A stretch of DNA of 64,000 nt from Erythrobacter sp. SG61-1L (GCF_001305965.1 NZ_JXQC01000003.1:2318861-2382860), one strand, 5' to 3'. Shown: positions 1 to 9,713, numbered from the stretch's first letter. Notes: generated from the letters alone by a model not told the origin. Made by a program: numbers and translations.

Positions 1-176
1 GCCAGCAGCACGGAGGGCGAAGGGGATCGGCCCAGCGGCGTGCCGTGATGTTCGGCCACGTGATAGGCATAGAAGCCGCAGCGATCGTAGACTTCCGCCA
101 TCCGCAGTCGGTCTTCCAGCTGGCGGTGCAGCGGCTGCCCGTCATCGTCCACATGGTCGAATATGCCGAAGCGCAT
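1..176 (-). CDS. LLM-class (luciferase-like) flavin-dependent monooxygenase, N-terminal fragment
   Basis: The reading frame begins with ATG at 176 and runs off the left edge, giving 58 residues. The N-terminus has the first beta strand MRFGIFDH, followed by 'RLRMAEVYDRCGFYAYHVAEHH'-type sequence. This matches the start of bacterial luciferase-like FMN monooxygenases, where the xxAEHH segment lines the flavin pocket. A GGGAGGGACC-type ribosome site lies just upstream on the minus strand. Substrate cannot be told from the fragment. It is separated from the VUT transporter by about 50 bases and reads in the same direction, so the two could be co-transcribed. Confidence 0.85.
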   Translation of the reverse strand, partial: MRFGIFDHVDDDGQPLHRQLEDRLRMAEVYDRCGFYAYHVAEHHGTPLGRSPSPSVLL

Positions 177-224
177 GGTCCCTCCCCCTTGTCCTTTGGG
201 CGGGAGGCTAACCCATTCCCCGCC

Positions 225-887
225 TCAGGAATAGCGGCGGGCGAGCTTCACCAGCAGCGCGATCAGCGGCGGCACCAGCACCAGCGACAGCACCACCTTG
301 GCCAGCGCCTGCCCAAGGATCAGATTGCCGATGGGCCGCACGCCAAGGAAGGCGATGGTGATGAAGATCAGCGTATCGACCACCTGGCTCAGCATGGAAG
401 CAATCGCCCCGCGCAGCGCCACCAGCCGCCCGCCAAATGCCGCCAGCTTGGAAAAGATCAGCACGTTCAGCGTCATGGAAACGCCATAGGCTGCAATGCC
501 CGCCAGCATCAGGCGCCAGCTCTGGCCAAGGATGATCGGGAAGGCTTCCTGCGCCGGGGGATACATGCCCGGATCGGTGGGCAGTTCGATCACCAGCCAG
601 GTCAGCAGGATCGCAGTGGACAGCGGCACGAAGCCGAAACGCACCAGCCGGTCCGCCACCGGGCGTCCGTAAAGTTCCGCCACTGCGCTGGAAATCGCCA
701 CCAGCATCAGGAAGGGGAAAATCCCTGCCTCCACTGCCAGCGGACCCAGCCCCACCTGCTTGGCCCCCAGCACGCCCGCGATGCAGGTCATCCCGCCATA
801 GAGCAGGGCGAACAGGAACAGCGGTTGCGGGATGGCCTTGAGGGCGGCGGAGGATGCGGGTTCGGGCGCGTGATCGGCAGAGTCCAT
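225..887 (-). CDS. Queuosine precursor transporter, VUT/YhhQ family
   Basis: A 220-residue integral membrane protein with about six hydrophobic segments. Family marks include the acidic 'SSAVAELYG' motif after the second helix and 'SQVVDTLIFITIAFLG' in the penultimate helices, both typical of the VUT (formerly DUF165) family that imports queuosine precursors such as preQ0/preQ1. I chose the ATG at 887 because upstream codons of the open frame have no family-like sequence and the hydrophobic region starts some 25 residues in. The neighbouring divergent gene is a nucleoside transporter, so the two may both serve nucleobase/nucleoside salvage, which is inference. The exact substrate is not provable from sequence. 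Confidence 0.85.
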   Translation of the reverse strand: MDSADHAPEPASSAALKAIPQPLFLFALLYGGMTCIAGVLGAKQVGLGPLAVEAGIFPFLMLVAISSAVAELYGRPVADRLVRFGFVPLSTAILLTWLVIELPTDPGMYPPAQEAFPIILGQSWRLMLAGIAAYGVSMTLNVLIFSKLAAFGGRLVALRGAIASMLSQVVDTLIFITIAFLGVRPIGNLILGQALAKVVLSLVLVPPLIALLVKLARRYS

Positions 888-1030
888 GGCCCTGCCTATT
901 GCGCAATCCCGCATTTGGGAAGTGGTTCGGCCTGCAACCTGTTTGACCTTGCTGCATTGCACGCGCCATAACTGCCCCAAGACGGGATTCGGGCGCCGCC
1001 GCGGCGCCGCCGTGGAACAGGGACGCCGCT

Positions 1031-2344
1031 TTGCTCATCAACCTGGCCGGGATCGCCGCGATCCTCCTTATCGCCCTGCTGCTGTCCACCGGCAGGCGGC
1101 GCATCCGCCTGCGCGTGGTGGGCGCGGCCTTTGCCCTGCAAGCGGGCATCGCGCTGATCGTGCTGCGCACGCCATGGGGCAAGGCCGCGATCCAGGGCAT
1201 GGCGAACGGGGTTTCGGCCCTGCTTTCCTATGCCGACAAGGGCACGGAATTCCTGTTCGGCGCACCAGCGGACAATCCGCTTTCCGGCACTTTCGCGCTG
1301 GGCGCCCTGCCGGTGATCATCTTCTTCGCCTCGCTGGTTTCCATCCTCTATTACCTTGGCATCATGCAGCGCGTCGTGCGCTGGGTGGGCGGCGCCATCG
1401 GCTGGGTGACGGGCATCGGCCGCGTGGAATCGCTGGGCGCGGCGGCGAATATCTTCGTCGGCCAGTCGGAAAGCCCGCTGGTGGTGCGCCCCTATCTCGC
1501 GGCGCTGTCCCCCTCGGGCATCTTCACGCTGATGACGGTGGGCATGGCGGGCGTGGCAGGCACGATCCTGGCGGCCTATGCCGGTGTGCTGGGCCATGAA
1601 TATCTCCCCTATCTGCTGGCCGCCGCCTTCATGTCGGCGCCCGGCGGCATCCTGATGGCCAAGATCATCATGCCGGACGACAGCCCCGCCACGCCCGAGC
1701 CGGAGGGCGAGATCGCCCTGCCCAAGGCCCGCATCAGCGCAGAAGGCCCCGCCGCCCTGACCGAAGGCGGGGAAAAGCCGCATGAAGTGGAAGTGGCCCA
1801 GACCTTCGAGGAAGGGGAAAAGCCCGCCAATATCATCGAAGCCGCCGCGCAAGGCGCGCAGACCGGGGTGAAGCTGGCCGTCGCCGTGGGCGCGATGGTG
1901 CTGGCCTTCGTGGCGCTGGTGGCGCTGGCCAACGGCATTCTGGGCGGCATCGGCGGCTGGTTCGGGCTGGACGGGCTGACCTTCCAGAAGCTGATCGGCT
2001 ATGTCTTCGCCCCGGTGATGTACCTGCTGGGCATCCCCTGGAACGAAGCGCAGATCGCAGGCGGGCTGTTCGGTACCAAGGTGGTGCTGAACGAATTCGT
2101 GGCCTTCATCGAACTGGGCGGGATCGACGGCTCCATGCTGTCGGACCGCAGCCGGGCGATCGTCACCTTCTCGCTCTGCGGTTTCGCCAATTTCAGCTCC
2201 ATCGCGATCCAGATGGCGGTGACGGGCGGCCTTGCCCCTAACCAGCGCCCGGTGATTGCGAAGCTGGGCCTGCGGGCACTGGCGGCCGGCTCGCTCGCCA
2301 ATCTGATGAGCGCCGCGCTGGCGGGCCTCTTCCTGTCGTTCTAA
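1031..2344 (+). CDS. NupC/CNT-family concentrative nucleoside transporter
   Basis: A 437-residue inner-membrane protein, starting at TTG. It carries the CNT signatures: 'GQSESPLVVRPYL' (residues about 145-157, the nucleoside-binding HP1 segment), 'MSAPGGILMAK', 'TKVVLNEFVAF' and 'CGFANFSSIAIQ' near the C-terminus. Members import nucleosides with Na+ or H+. An extra, charged and Ala/Glu-rich cytoplasmic-looking stretch lies around residues 215-280, between the membrane blocks, as seen in many alphaproteobacterial members. The 2OG oxygenase starts 9 bases after its stop, suggesting co-transcription. Start is TTG at 1031 with a weak ribosome site, so the exact N-terminus is moderately certain. 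Confidence 0.92.
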   Translation: MLINLAGIAAILLIALLLSTGRRRIRLRVVGAAFALQAGIALIVLRTPWGKAAIQGMANGVSALLSYADKGTEFLFGAPADNPLSGTFALGALPVIIFFASLVSILYYLGIMQRVVRWVGGAIGWVTGIGRVESLGAAANIFVGQSESPLVVRPYLAALSPSGIFTLMTVGMAGVAGTILAAYAGVLGHEYLPYLLAAAFMSAPGGILMAKIIMPDDSPATPEPEGEIALPKARISAEGPAALTEGGEKPHEVEVAQTFEEGEKPANIIEAAAQGAQTGVKLAVAVGAMVLAFVALVALANGILGGIGGWFGLDGLTFQKLIGYVFAPVMYLLGIPWNEAQIAGGLFGTKVVLNEFVAFIELGGIDGSMLSDRSRAIVTFSLCGFANFSSIAIQMAVTGGLAPNQRPVIAKLGLRALAAGSLANLMSAALAGLFLSF

Positions 2345-2353
2345 GGTAGTTCC

Positions 2354-3283
2354 ATGAACCAGATCGCCACCGTCTCCCTCGCCCGCCCCCTGCCCGACAT
2401 GGCGGACGAACTGGGCCAGAGCTTCCGCGAATGGGGCTTTGCCGTGGTGCGCGACCATGGCCTGCCCGCCGATCTGGTGGCCAAGGCCTGGGAACTGACA
2501 CGCGAATTCTTCGCCCTGCCCGACGATGTGAAGCGCACCTATCACATACCCGGCACGGGCGGCGCGCGCGGCTATACCCCCTTCGGCACGGAACGGGCGA
2601 AGGATGCCGAAGTCCATGACCTCAAGGAATTCTGGCATATCGGCCGCAGCCTGCCGCCCGGCGATCCGCTGGAACAATTCATGCGGCCCAATATCTGGCC
2701 CGCCGAAATCCCCGAATTCCGCGAAACCTTCGAGGCGCTCTATTCCGCCTTCGAAGTGGCAGGCGGCCGTATCCTTGCCGCCATCGCGCTGCATCTTGGC
2801 CTGCCGGAAGACTGGTTCGCCCCCACGGTGAAGGACGGCAATTCGGTGATGCGCCTGCTGCATTATCCGCCGCTGCCCGAAAGCGCGCCGGAAGGGGCGA
2901 TCCGCGCCGCCGCCCATGGCGACATCAACACGATCACCCTGCTGCTGGGCGCGGAAGAAGCCGGGCTGCAGGTGCTTTCGGCCAAGGGCGAATGGACCTC
3001 GATCACTCCGCCCGATGGCGCATTGGCAGTGAACATCGGCGACATGCTGGAACGGCTTACCAACAACCGCCTGAAATCCACCCTGCATCGCGTGGTGAAC
3101 CCGGTTGGCCCGGCGGCCCGCCGGTCGCGCTATTCGATGCCGTTCTTCCTGCATTTCAGGCCGGATTTCGTGATCGAAACCCTGCCCGGCTGCGTGGACG
3201 ATGCCCATCCGGACCTCTATCCGCAGCCGCTTTCCAGCCACGAATTCCTGCTGCAGCGCCTGCGCGAGATTAACCTGGCCTGA
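2354..3283 (+). CDS. Isopenicillin N synthase-like 2-oxoglutarate/Fe(II) oxygenase
   Basis: A 309-residue soluble enzyme of the IPNS/2OG dioxygenase superfamily. The N-terminal DIOX_N part includes 'GFAVVRDHG'. The iron triad is visible as His188-x-Asp190 in 'AAHGDIN' and His245 in 'STLHRVV'. The 2-oxoglutarate-binding Arg-x-Ser is in 'SRYSMPFF'. Alphaproteobacterial relatives include gibberellin-oxidase-like and ethylene-forming-enzyme-like proteins, but most have no assigned substrate. It lies 9 bases behind the nucleoside transporter gene, so a role in nucleoside/nucleobase oxidation is possible, which is pure context inference. Confidence 0.9.
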   Translation: MNQIATVSLARPLPDMADELGQSFREWGFAVVRDHGLPADLVAKAWELTREFFALPDDVKRTYHIPGTGGARGYTPFGTERAKDAEVHDLKEFWHIGRSLPPGDPLEQFMRPNIWPAEIPEFRETFEALYSAFEVAGGRILAAIALHLGLPEDWFAPTVKDGNSVMRLLHYPPLPESAPEGAIRAAAHGDINTITLLLGAEEAGLQVLSAKGEWTSITPPDGALAVNIGDMLERLTNNRLKSTLHRVVNPVGPAARRSRYSMPFFLHFRPDFVIETLPGCVDDAHPDLYPQPLSSHEFLLQRLREINLA

Positions 3284-3563
3284 GTCGCGCGAAGACCAAT
3301 CGAAGGCGCTGCAACGCACCAATTGAGCCTTTTCGCCATGTGGACGGCTTGTGGAAAACGGCCGCAAGGCGAAAATTCCCGGAATGTTGCAACGCGGCAA
3401 CAACGCGCAAAAAACCCGCGGAAATCAGGCCTCGCAGCGGCAAAAATCGCTGCATCGCAATAGCTGGTTCCCGCTGTAACCAACCCGTCATGAAACAGAC
3501 ATGGTTGCGTCTCGAACCAACCATACGCACCCCGGCACCACGCTAACAGGGAGCGTCACTCCA

Positions 3564-6500
3564 ATGAAACTGAAGTATCTTCTCGCAGCCAGCGTTGCAG
3601 GCCTGACGGCCGCCGTTGTGCTTCCGGCGCCCGCCGCCGCCCAGCAGATCACCTCCGGCATTCAGGGCCGCGTGCTTGCAGAAGACGGCAACGCGCTGCC
3701 TGGCGCCATGGTAACGGTGCGCGATGACCGTACCGGCGTCGAACGCACGATGGTTGCCGACAGCGAAGGCCGCTTCCGCGCCTCCAACCTCACCACGGGC
3801 GGTCCCTACACCGTCACTTCCGATCTCGATGGCTATGAAGGCCAGTCTGTCGGCGGCGTCTTCCTGACCCTGCAGGGCGAGACCAGCCTGACCTTCACGC
3901 TGATGCCCGGTTCGGGCGCCATCGTGGTTTCGGCTGCGCGCGTGGGCGCCACCCAGCTGGCAGTCGGCCCCGGCCAGAGCTTCACCAGCGAATTGCTGAC
4001 CGATGCGCCCAGCTTCAACCGCGACGTGCGCGACGTGATCCGCATCGACCCGCGCGTCAGCCTTGACCGCGACGACGGCGGCTCGGGCCAGGATCGCATT
4101 TCCTGCCTTGGCGGCAATGACCGCGGCAACGCCTTCACGGTGGACGGCACCAGCCAGGGCGATATTTACGGCCTGAACGACACGGGCTTCTCCTCGCGCA
4201 GCTCCACCCCGATCCCCTATGCGGCGGTGCGCGAAACCCAGGTTCAGTTTGCCCCGTTCGACGTCGATTACGGCGCCTTCACCGGCTGCTCGATCAACGT
4301 CGTCACCAAGTCGGGCACGAACGATTACCATTTCGGCGGCTTCTTCGAATATTCGGATGACGGCCTGCGCGGCAACAAGGTGGCCGGCGTAACCGTCGCC
4401 CCGATCGAGCCGGAAAAGCGCTGGGGCGTTCATCTCAGCGGCCCGGTGATCAAGGACTATGTCTGGCTTTACGGCGCCTATGAGCATCAGCAGGCTGGCC
4501 AGTCGCAGGATGACGGTCCGGCAGGCGGCAATTACCCGAACACGATCACGCAGGTTACTGTCGATCAGTTCAACGAAATCTCGCAGGTTCTCAGCGATGT
4601 CTACGGCGTCGAAACCGGCCCGCTGATCAAGAGCCGCCCCTATAGCAACGATCGCTATTTCATTCGCGGCGACTTCCAGCTTTCCGAACGCCACCGCGCC
4701 GAGCTGACCTATCAGCGGCTCGAAGAAAGCACGATGCGTTCCGACGATCAGGCCCGCACCGGCACCTATGGCGGCACGGTCATCGGCGAGAACACCTATT
4801 ACCTCAGCGGCACCCGCTCCAACTACTACTCCGCCCGCCTCTATTCGGACTGGACCGACAACTTCTCCACCGAAGTGCGCTATTCGCGCTCCGAAGTGCG
4901 CGACGTGCAGGATCCGGTCGGCGGCGGTGAAGCACAGGATGCCAACCCGATCCCGCGTATCGTCGTGGGCGTGGACAATGGCTCCGATCCGGCAGGCGCC
5001 GTGGAAGCCGGCCCCGGCTTCTCGCGTTCGGGCAACGACCTGCGCACCAATCTCGACCAGTGGCGCGTTGCCGCCAAGCTGGATCTCGGTGCGCACAAGC
5101 TGAAGTTCGGCGGCGAGATCAACCAGGCGAACCTGTTCAACCTGTTCGTCCAGAATGCTACCGGCACGCTGGTCTTCCGCAATATCGACGACCTCAAGGA
5201 AGGCATCCTGGCCAATGGTTCGGGCACCACGAACTCGCCGGGCAATGTCGTCAGCGGCAATGTCTCGGGCGCGTTCGGCAACTTCTCGTCCACTGGCGAC
5301 ATCAACGATGCTGCCGCCAAGTTCCGCCGCACCATCTACTCGTTCTTCGTGCAGGACGATTGGGAAGTGACCGATCGCCTGTCAGCCACGCTGGGCCTGC
5401 GGGTGGACTGGTACAAGGGCGGCCATCCGACGCTGAACCAGAACTTTGTCAACCGCTACGGCTTCGGCAACGACACCGGCTTCGACGCGCTCGATCCGGT
5501 GTGGATGCCGCGCCTTGGCCTGACCTACGATCTCGACGATTTCGCCGTGTTCAGCCGCGCCCAGCTGCATGGCGGCGTGGGCATGTTCTCCGGCGGTGAC
5601 CCGCTGGTGTGGTTCGGCAATGCCTTCCAGAACGACGGCCGCGGCTTCGCCCAGGGCACTTCGGCGGATTCCGCCTGCCCGGCAGGCCCGCTCGACGTGG
5701 TGGTGGACGGCCAGTTCACCGGCGTTCCGGACTGCTTCAAGGCGGCGGGCGTAGCCAGCGCCGCCGCCGGCCTTGGCGATACTCAGTCGATCGATCCGAA
5801 TATCAAGATGCCGTCGGTGCTGCGCGCCAATTTCGGCCTCTCCAGCGACCTGAACTTTGCCGACAGCGGCTTCTTCAGCGGCTGGCACGTCGATCTGGAC
5901 TACATCTACAGCCACTACATTAACCCGTTCAACGTGGTGGACCTGTCGATGGCGCCGAACATTTCGAAGGGCCTGAACGGCTATTCGATCGACGGTCGCC
6001 CGATCTATGCGGCTGTCGATCCCACCCGCTCGGGCTGTGACGCCACGCTGGTAAGCGCTTCGCCGGTTCCGACTTATGAGAACCTCTCGGCCGCATGCTT
6101 CGGCACCAGCCGCGACGACGAACTGATGCTCACCAATACGGGCAGCTATGACAGCCACATCGCCTCGATCATCCTGTCGAAGTATTTCGATGGCGGTGTC
6201 TTCACCTCGGGCGGTTCGACGAACTTCACCTTCGGCTATTCCTATACGGACTCGCATGACCGCCGGAGCATGTACAACTCGACCGCCGGTTCGAACTACG
6301 ACAACCTCGCAGCCTTCGACCGTCAGAACCCGACCTCGACGACCGGCTTCTATTCCAGCCGCCACAACTTCACGGTCAGCGCGAATTTCCGCGAGGAATT
6401 CATCGAAGACCTGAAGACCGGCCTGGGCATCACCTTCGTCGCCCGTTCCGGCCGTCCCTATAGCCTGACCTTCGGTGGCAACGGCTATTACGGCGATTCG

Positions 6501-7013
6501 TCCTCGGGTTCGGACAATGCGCTGGCCTATCTGCCGACCGGCATCGACGATCCGAACATCTCGCCGTCCTCGCCGATCCTGGCCATCGCATCGAGCGATC
6601 CGAAGAGCTTCGATTCGATGATGAGCTGGATCAACAGCACCAACTGCGCGAAGCAGTATATCGGCACCAGCATCCCGCGTAACACCTGCGACGGCGACTG
6701 GTACTTCGATATGGACCTTTCCTTCTCGCAGGAAATCCCGGGTCCGGGCCATCTGTTCGGGTACAAGGAAGACAAGATCAAGCTCTACGCCACGATCGAC
6801 AACTTCCTGAACCTGCTCGACGGCAACTGGAACGTGCAGCGCCGCCGCAACTATGCCGGTCTGCAGGACATCGTCGCCTCCACCGGCGTCGACAGCCAGG
6901 GCCGTTACATTATCGGCGCATTCAACGGCGCAGAATCGATCGCGGACGACAATGCGATCAACTTCAGCTCGTCTGTCTGGCGCATCAAGGTCGGCCTCAG
7001 CTACGATTTCTGA
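3564..7013 (+). CDS. TonB-dependent receptor, Oar-like with carboxypeptidase-regulatory-like domain
   Basis: A 1149-residue outer-membrane protein. A signal peptide covers residues 1-28 (MKLKYLLAASVAGL..., cleavage after AAA). Next comes a carboxypeptidase-D regulatory-like Ig fold at about 30-115 ('IQGRVLAEDGNALPGAMVTVRD'), the TonB plug at about 120-270, and a long beta barrel ending in 'VGLSYDF' with a C-terminal aromatic. This layout is that of Oar/SusC-like receptors of Proteobacteria. I used the ATG at 3564, preceded by AGGGAG and followed by a clear signal peptide. The nearby esterase and monooxygenase suggest an organic ligand, but no ligand can be named. Confidence 0.93.
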   Translation: MKLKYLLAASVAGLTAAVVLPAPAAAQQITSGIQGRVLAEDGNALPGAMVTVRDDRTGVERTMVADSEGRFRASNLTTGGPYTVTSDLDGYEGQSVGGVFLTLQGETSLTFTLMPGSGAIVVSAARVGATQLAVGPGQSFTSELLTDAPSFNRDVRDVIRIDPRVSLDRDDGGSGQDRISCLGGNDRGNAFTVDGTSQGDIYGLNDTGFSSRSSTPIPYAAVRETQVQFAPFDVDYGAFTGCSINVVTKSGTNDYHFGGFFEYSDDGLRGNKVAGVTVAPIEPEKRWGVHLSGPVIKDYVWLYGAYEHQQAGQSQDDGPAGGNYPNTITQVTVDQFNEISQVLSDVYGVETGPLIKSRPYSNDRYFIRGDFQLSERHRAELTYQRLEESTMRSDDQARTGTYGGTVIGENTYYLSGTRSNYYSARLYSDWTDNFSTEVRYSRSEVRDVQDPVGGGEAQDANPIPRIVVGVDNGSDPAGAVEAGPGFSRSGNDLRTNLDQWRVAAKLDLGAHKLKFGGEINQANLFNLFVQNATGTLVFRNIDDLKEGILANGSGTTNSPGNVVSGNVSGAFGNFSSTGDINDAAAKFRRTIYSFFVQDDWEVTDRLSATLGLRVDWYKGGHPTLNQNFVNRYGFGNDTGFDALDPVWMPRLGLTYDLDDFAVFSRAQLHGGVGMFSGGDPLVWFGNAFQNDGRGFAQGTSADSACPAGPLDVVVDGQFTGVPDCFKAAGVASAAAGLGDTQSIDPNIKMPSVLRANFGLSSDLNFADSGFFSGWHVDLDYIYSHYINPFNVVDLSMAPNISKGLNGYSIDGRPIYAAVDPTRSGCDATLVSASPVPTYENLSAACFGTSRDDELMLTNTGSYDSHIASIILSKYFDGGVFTSGGSTNFTFGYSYTDSHDRRSMYNSTAGSNYDNLAAFDRQNPTSTTGFYSSRHNFTVSANFREEFIEDLKTGLGITFVARSGRPYSLTFGGNGYYGDSSSGSDNALAYLPTGIDDPNISPSSPILAIASSDPKSFDSMMSWINSTNCAKQYIGTSIPRNTCDGDWYFDMDLSFSQEIPGPGHLFGYKEDKIKLYATIDNFLNLLDGNWNVQRRRNYAGLQDIVASTGVDSQGRYIIGAFNGAESIADDNAINFSSSVWRIKVGLSYDF

Positions 7014-7042
7014 TCGCAGCTCCGATTAAACTGAACAGGAAG

Positions 7043-7075
7043 CGGCGGCACCTTCGGGTGTCGCCGTTTTCGTTT
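7043..7075 (+). terminator. Rho-independent terminator after the Oar-like receptor
   Basis: A 10-bp stem CGGCGGCACC/GGTGTCGCCG (one wobble) is closed by a UUCG tetraloop and followed by TTTTCGTTT. It lies about 30 bases after the receptor stop codon. Confidence 0.85.
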
Positions 7076-7153
7076 GCGTGCCCCATCGGCGCCGCTACTC
7101 TCCCGACTCGATAAGGGCCGCGCATCATGCGGCCGATTGTTTGGGAGAGACTT

Positions 7154-8065
7154 GTGAATCCACGCCGTGGGGAAGAACCCGCGCTTGCTGCGCTTATCGA
7201 AGGCCTGCGTCAGGGCGGCCCCAACTTCGCCGACGATCCGGTGAAAGCGCGCGCCGATTTCGAAGAAACACTGGCCATGGTTCCCGTGGCGGAAGACCTG
7301 GTGTTCACGCCGGGCGAACTTGGCGGCATCCCTGCCCTGCACGGCACCTATCCCGGCGCCGATCCGGAAGCGGTGCTGGTCTATGTCCATGGCGGCGCCT
7401 TCATCGCGGGCAGCGCCTATGGCTATCGCGCGCTGGCAGGCGAACTCGCCCGTGCAGGCGGGCTTACCCTGTGGTCCATCGACTATCGCCTTGCCCCGGA
7501 ACACCCCTTCCCCGCCGCGCTCGACGATTGCATCAATGCCTATCGCGCCTTGCTGGAACAGGGCATCGCGCCCGAAAAGATCGTGCTGGCGGGTGACAGC
7601 GCGGGCGGCGGGCTGGTGCTGTCCATGCTGATTGGCCTGCGCGAAGCGGGCGATCCCCTGCCCGCGGCCGCCCTGCCGATTTCCCCTTGGGCCAATCTGC
7701 TGTGCGATGGATCGACTTATGAAACCAATGCAGAGGCCGATGCATCGCTGACTGCCGAAGGGCTGCTGACGGCAGCCATCGCCTATATGGCGGGCAATGA
7801 TGCGCGCAACCCCTATGCCTCCCCCGTTTTTGGCGGTTTGCATGGGTTGCCGCCCTTGCTGATCCAGGTCGGATCGGCGGAACTTCTGCTGGAGGATGCG
7901 ATACGCATCGCCGCCAATGCAGCAACCAGCGGCACGCCGGTTCGGCTGGATGTGTGGCCGAACATGCCGCACGTCTTCCTGGCATTCAACTTCATGCTTG
8001 AAGCCGGGAAACTGGCCATAGAGGATGCTGGCACCTTCATGCGCCAGTCGCTCGGGAGGGCCTGA
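7154..8065 (+). CDS. Alpha/beta hydrolase, HSL-type esterase
   Basis: A 303-residue esterase of the hormone-sensitive lipase group. The oxyanion-hole motif is seen in 'VYVHGGAFIAG', the nucleophile elbow in 'GDSAGGG', and the C-terminal acid and histidine in the 'DVWPNMPHVF' region. It has no signal peptide and is probably cytoplasmic. I prefer the GTG at 7154 because GGGAG lies 6 bases upstream. An in-frame ATG at 7127 would add nine residues. The stop overlaps the start of the Baeyer-Villiger monooxygenase by one base (TGATG). An esterase coupled to such an enzyme classically hydrolyses the ester or lactone the monooxygenase makes. Confidence 0.9.
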   Translation: MNPRRGEEPALAALIEGLRQGGPNFADDPVKARADFEETLAMVPVAEDLVFTPGELGGIPALHGTYPGADPEAVLVYVHGGAFIAGSAYGYRALAGELARAGGLTLWSIDYRLAPEHPFPAALDDCINAYRALLEQGIAPEKIVLAGDSAGGGLVLSMLIGLREAGDPLPAAALPISPWANLLCDGSTYETNAEADASLTAEGLLTAAIAYMAGNDARNPYASPVFGGLHGLPPLLIQVGSAELLLEDAIRIAANAATSGTPVRLDVWPNMPHVFLAFNFMLEAGKLAIEDAGTFMRQSLGRA

Positions 8066-9684
8066 TGGAAGGCCGCAATCCCGTCCCCTCGACACTCGAC
8101 GTGCTGGTTGTGGGGGCGGGGTTCACCGGCCTCTACATGCAACTGAAACTGCGTCAGGCCGGGTTTTCTTCCCATGTGGTGGAGGCCGGCTCCGGCGTCG
8201 GCGGCACATGGTACTGGAACCGCTATCCCGGCGCGCGCTGCGATATTCCCAGCATCGAATATTCCTATTCCTTCTCGCCCGAGCTGGAGAAGGAATGGCG
8301 CTGGACCGAACGCTATGCCGCGCAGCCCGAGATCCTCGCCTATCTGGACCATGTAGCGGACCGCTTCGACCTTAAGCGCGACATTACCTTCGACACGCGC
8401 GTCACCTCTGCCCGCTGGAACGAGGCGGAGGCGAACTGGACGGTCGAGACCGATATGGGCGATATAGTCACCGCCCGCTTCGTAGTGCTGGGCACAGGCG
8501 CGCTCTCCGCCCCGAAAACGCCGGACCTGCCGGGCATCGAGAACTTCGCTGGCCCCATCCTCCACACCGCGACCTGGGACGACAAGATCGACCTTGCGGA
8601 CAAGCGGATCGCGATCTTCGGTACCGGCTCTTCCGGCATTCAGGCGATCCCGCAACTGGCCAAGGCCGCGTCACGCCTCACCGTGTTCCAGCGCACGCCG
8701 AACTTCGCCGTGCCGGCAAACAACCGCGATCTGTCGGACGAGGAATTCACGGCCGCCCAGGCGACGTTGCAGCAGGACAGGGAATCCGCCCGTAATTCGC
8801 CGCTGGGCTTCTTCGGCGCGCCCCATCCCGGCGCGGCCAAGGCCCAGAGCGAGGATGCGCGGTCGGCCCGGTTCGAACAGCAATGGGGCGCAGGCACCAC
8901 CGGCATGCTGATGGCCTATGAGGATCTGCTGTTCGACGAGGAGAGCAATTCCTACGCCGCGCGCTTCATCAACGACAAGATCGCGGGGATCGTGAAAGAC
9001 CCGGCGAAGGTCCGCAAGATGAGCCCGCAATATCCGCTCGGCTCGCGTCGCATGTGTTCCGAAATCGGCTTTTACGAAACCATGGCACAGGACAACGTCA
9101 CGCTGGTGGACGTGCGTGAAGACCCGGTGGCAGAGATCACCGCCGACGCCGTCGTGACGGAAAGCGGCGCGCATTATCCGGCCGATGTGATCGTCTTCGC
9201 CACCGGCTTCGATGCCTGCGTGGGCGCGATCAAGGCAATCGACATTCACGGGCGCGGCGGTGTTGCGCTCCGCGAGGAATGGGAGCTAGGGCCACGCTGC
9301 TATCTGGGGCTGGCGGTCGCGGGCTTCCCGAACCTGTTCACCGTCACCGGGCCGGGCAGCCCTTCGGTGCTGTCCAATGTCGTCGTCTCGATCGAGCAGC
9401 ATGTCGAATGGATCGCACGCTGCCTCGAAGATCTGCGCGAACAAGGCGCTGCCTCCATCGAGGCCGAAGCGGATGCCGAGCAGGCGTGGATGACCCATGC
9501 CGACGAGGTGGCGAACATGACGCTCTTTCCCCGCGCCGACAGCTGGTACAAGGGCCGGACGCGCGACGGGCGCGAAGTGTTCATGCCCTATGTCGGCGGC
9601 GTGGGCGCCTATCGCGAGAAATGCGAACAGGTGGCCGCATCCGGCTACGAAGGCTTTGCCATAAGGCAGGCCCCTCCCGGCTGA
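8065..9684 (+). CDS. Flavin-containing Baeyer-Villiger monooxygenase
   Basis: A 539-residue class B flavoprotein monooxygenase that would insert oxygen next to a ketone using NADPH and O2. The FAD Rossmann motif is near the N-terminus ('VVGAGFTGLY'). It is followed by 'GGTWYWNRYPGARCDIPS', typical of cyclohexanone/steroid monooxygenases, then the BVMO fingerprint as 'FAGPILHTATWD' (family consensus FxGxxxHTxxWD), then the NADPH Rossmann motif 'GTGSSG'. The gene is translationally coupled to the esterase upstream. Substrate (cyclic, aromatic or steroid ketone) cannot be fixed from sequence. Confidence 0.93.
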   Translation: MEGRNPVPSTLDVLVVGAGFTGLYMQLKLRQAGFSSHVVEAGSGVGGTWYWNRYPGARCDIPSIEYSYSFSPELEKEWRWTERYAAQPEILAYLDHVADRFDLKRDITFDTRVTSARWNEAEANWTVETDMGDIVTARFVVLGTGALSAPKTPDLPGIENFAGPILHTATWDDKIDLADKRIAIFGTGSSGIQAIPQLAKAASRLTVFQRTPNFAVPANNRDLSDEEFTAAQATLQQDRESARNSPLGFFGAPHPGAAKAQSEDARSARFEQQWGAGTTGMLMAYEDLLFDEESNSYAARFINDKIAGIVKDPAKVRKMSPQYPLGSRRMCSEIGFYETMAQDNVTLVDVREDPVAEITADAVVTESGAHYPADVIVFATGFDACVGAIKAIDIHGRGGVALREEWELGPRCYLGLAVAGFPNLFTVTGPGSPSVLSNVVVSIEQHVEWIARCLEDLREQGAASIEAEADAEQAWMTHADEVANMTLFPRADSWYKGRTRDGREVFMPYVGGVGAYREKCEQVAASGYEGFAIRQAPPG

Positions 9685-9713
9685 TCACCTGGACAAAACA
9701 CCGACTGCACAAG

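Noticed and set aside
896-3403. A very long minus-strand open frame opposite the nucleoside transporter and oxygenase.
   Set aside because: Its translation is His/Arg/Gln-rich low-complexity typical of the antisense of GC-rich genes, and the plus-strand genes have clear families.
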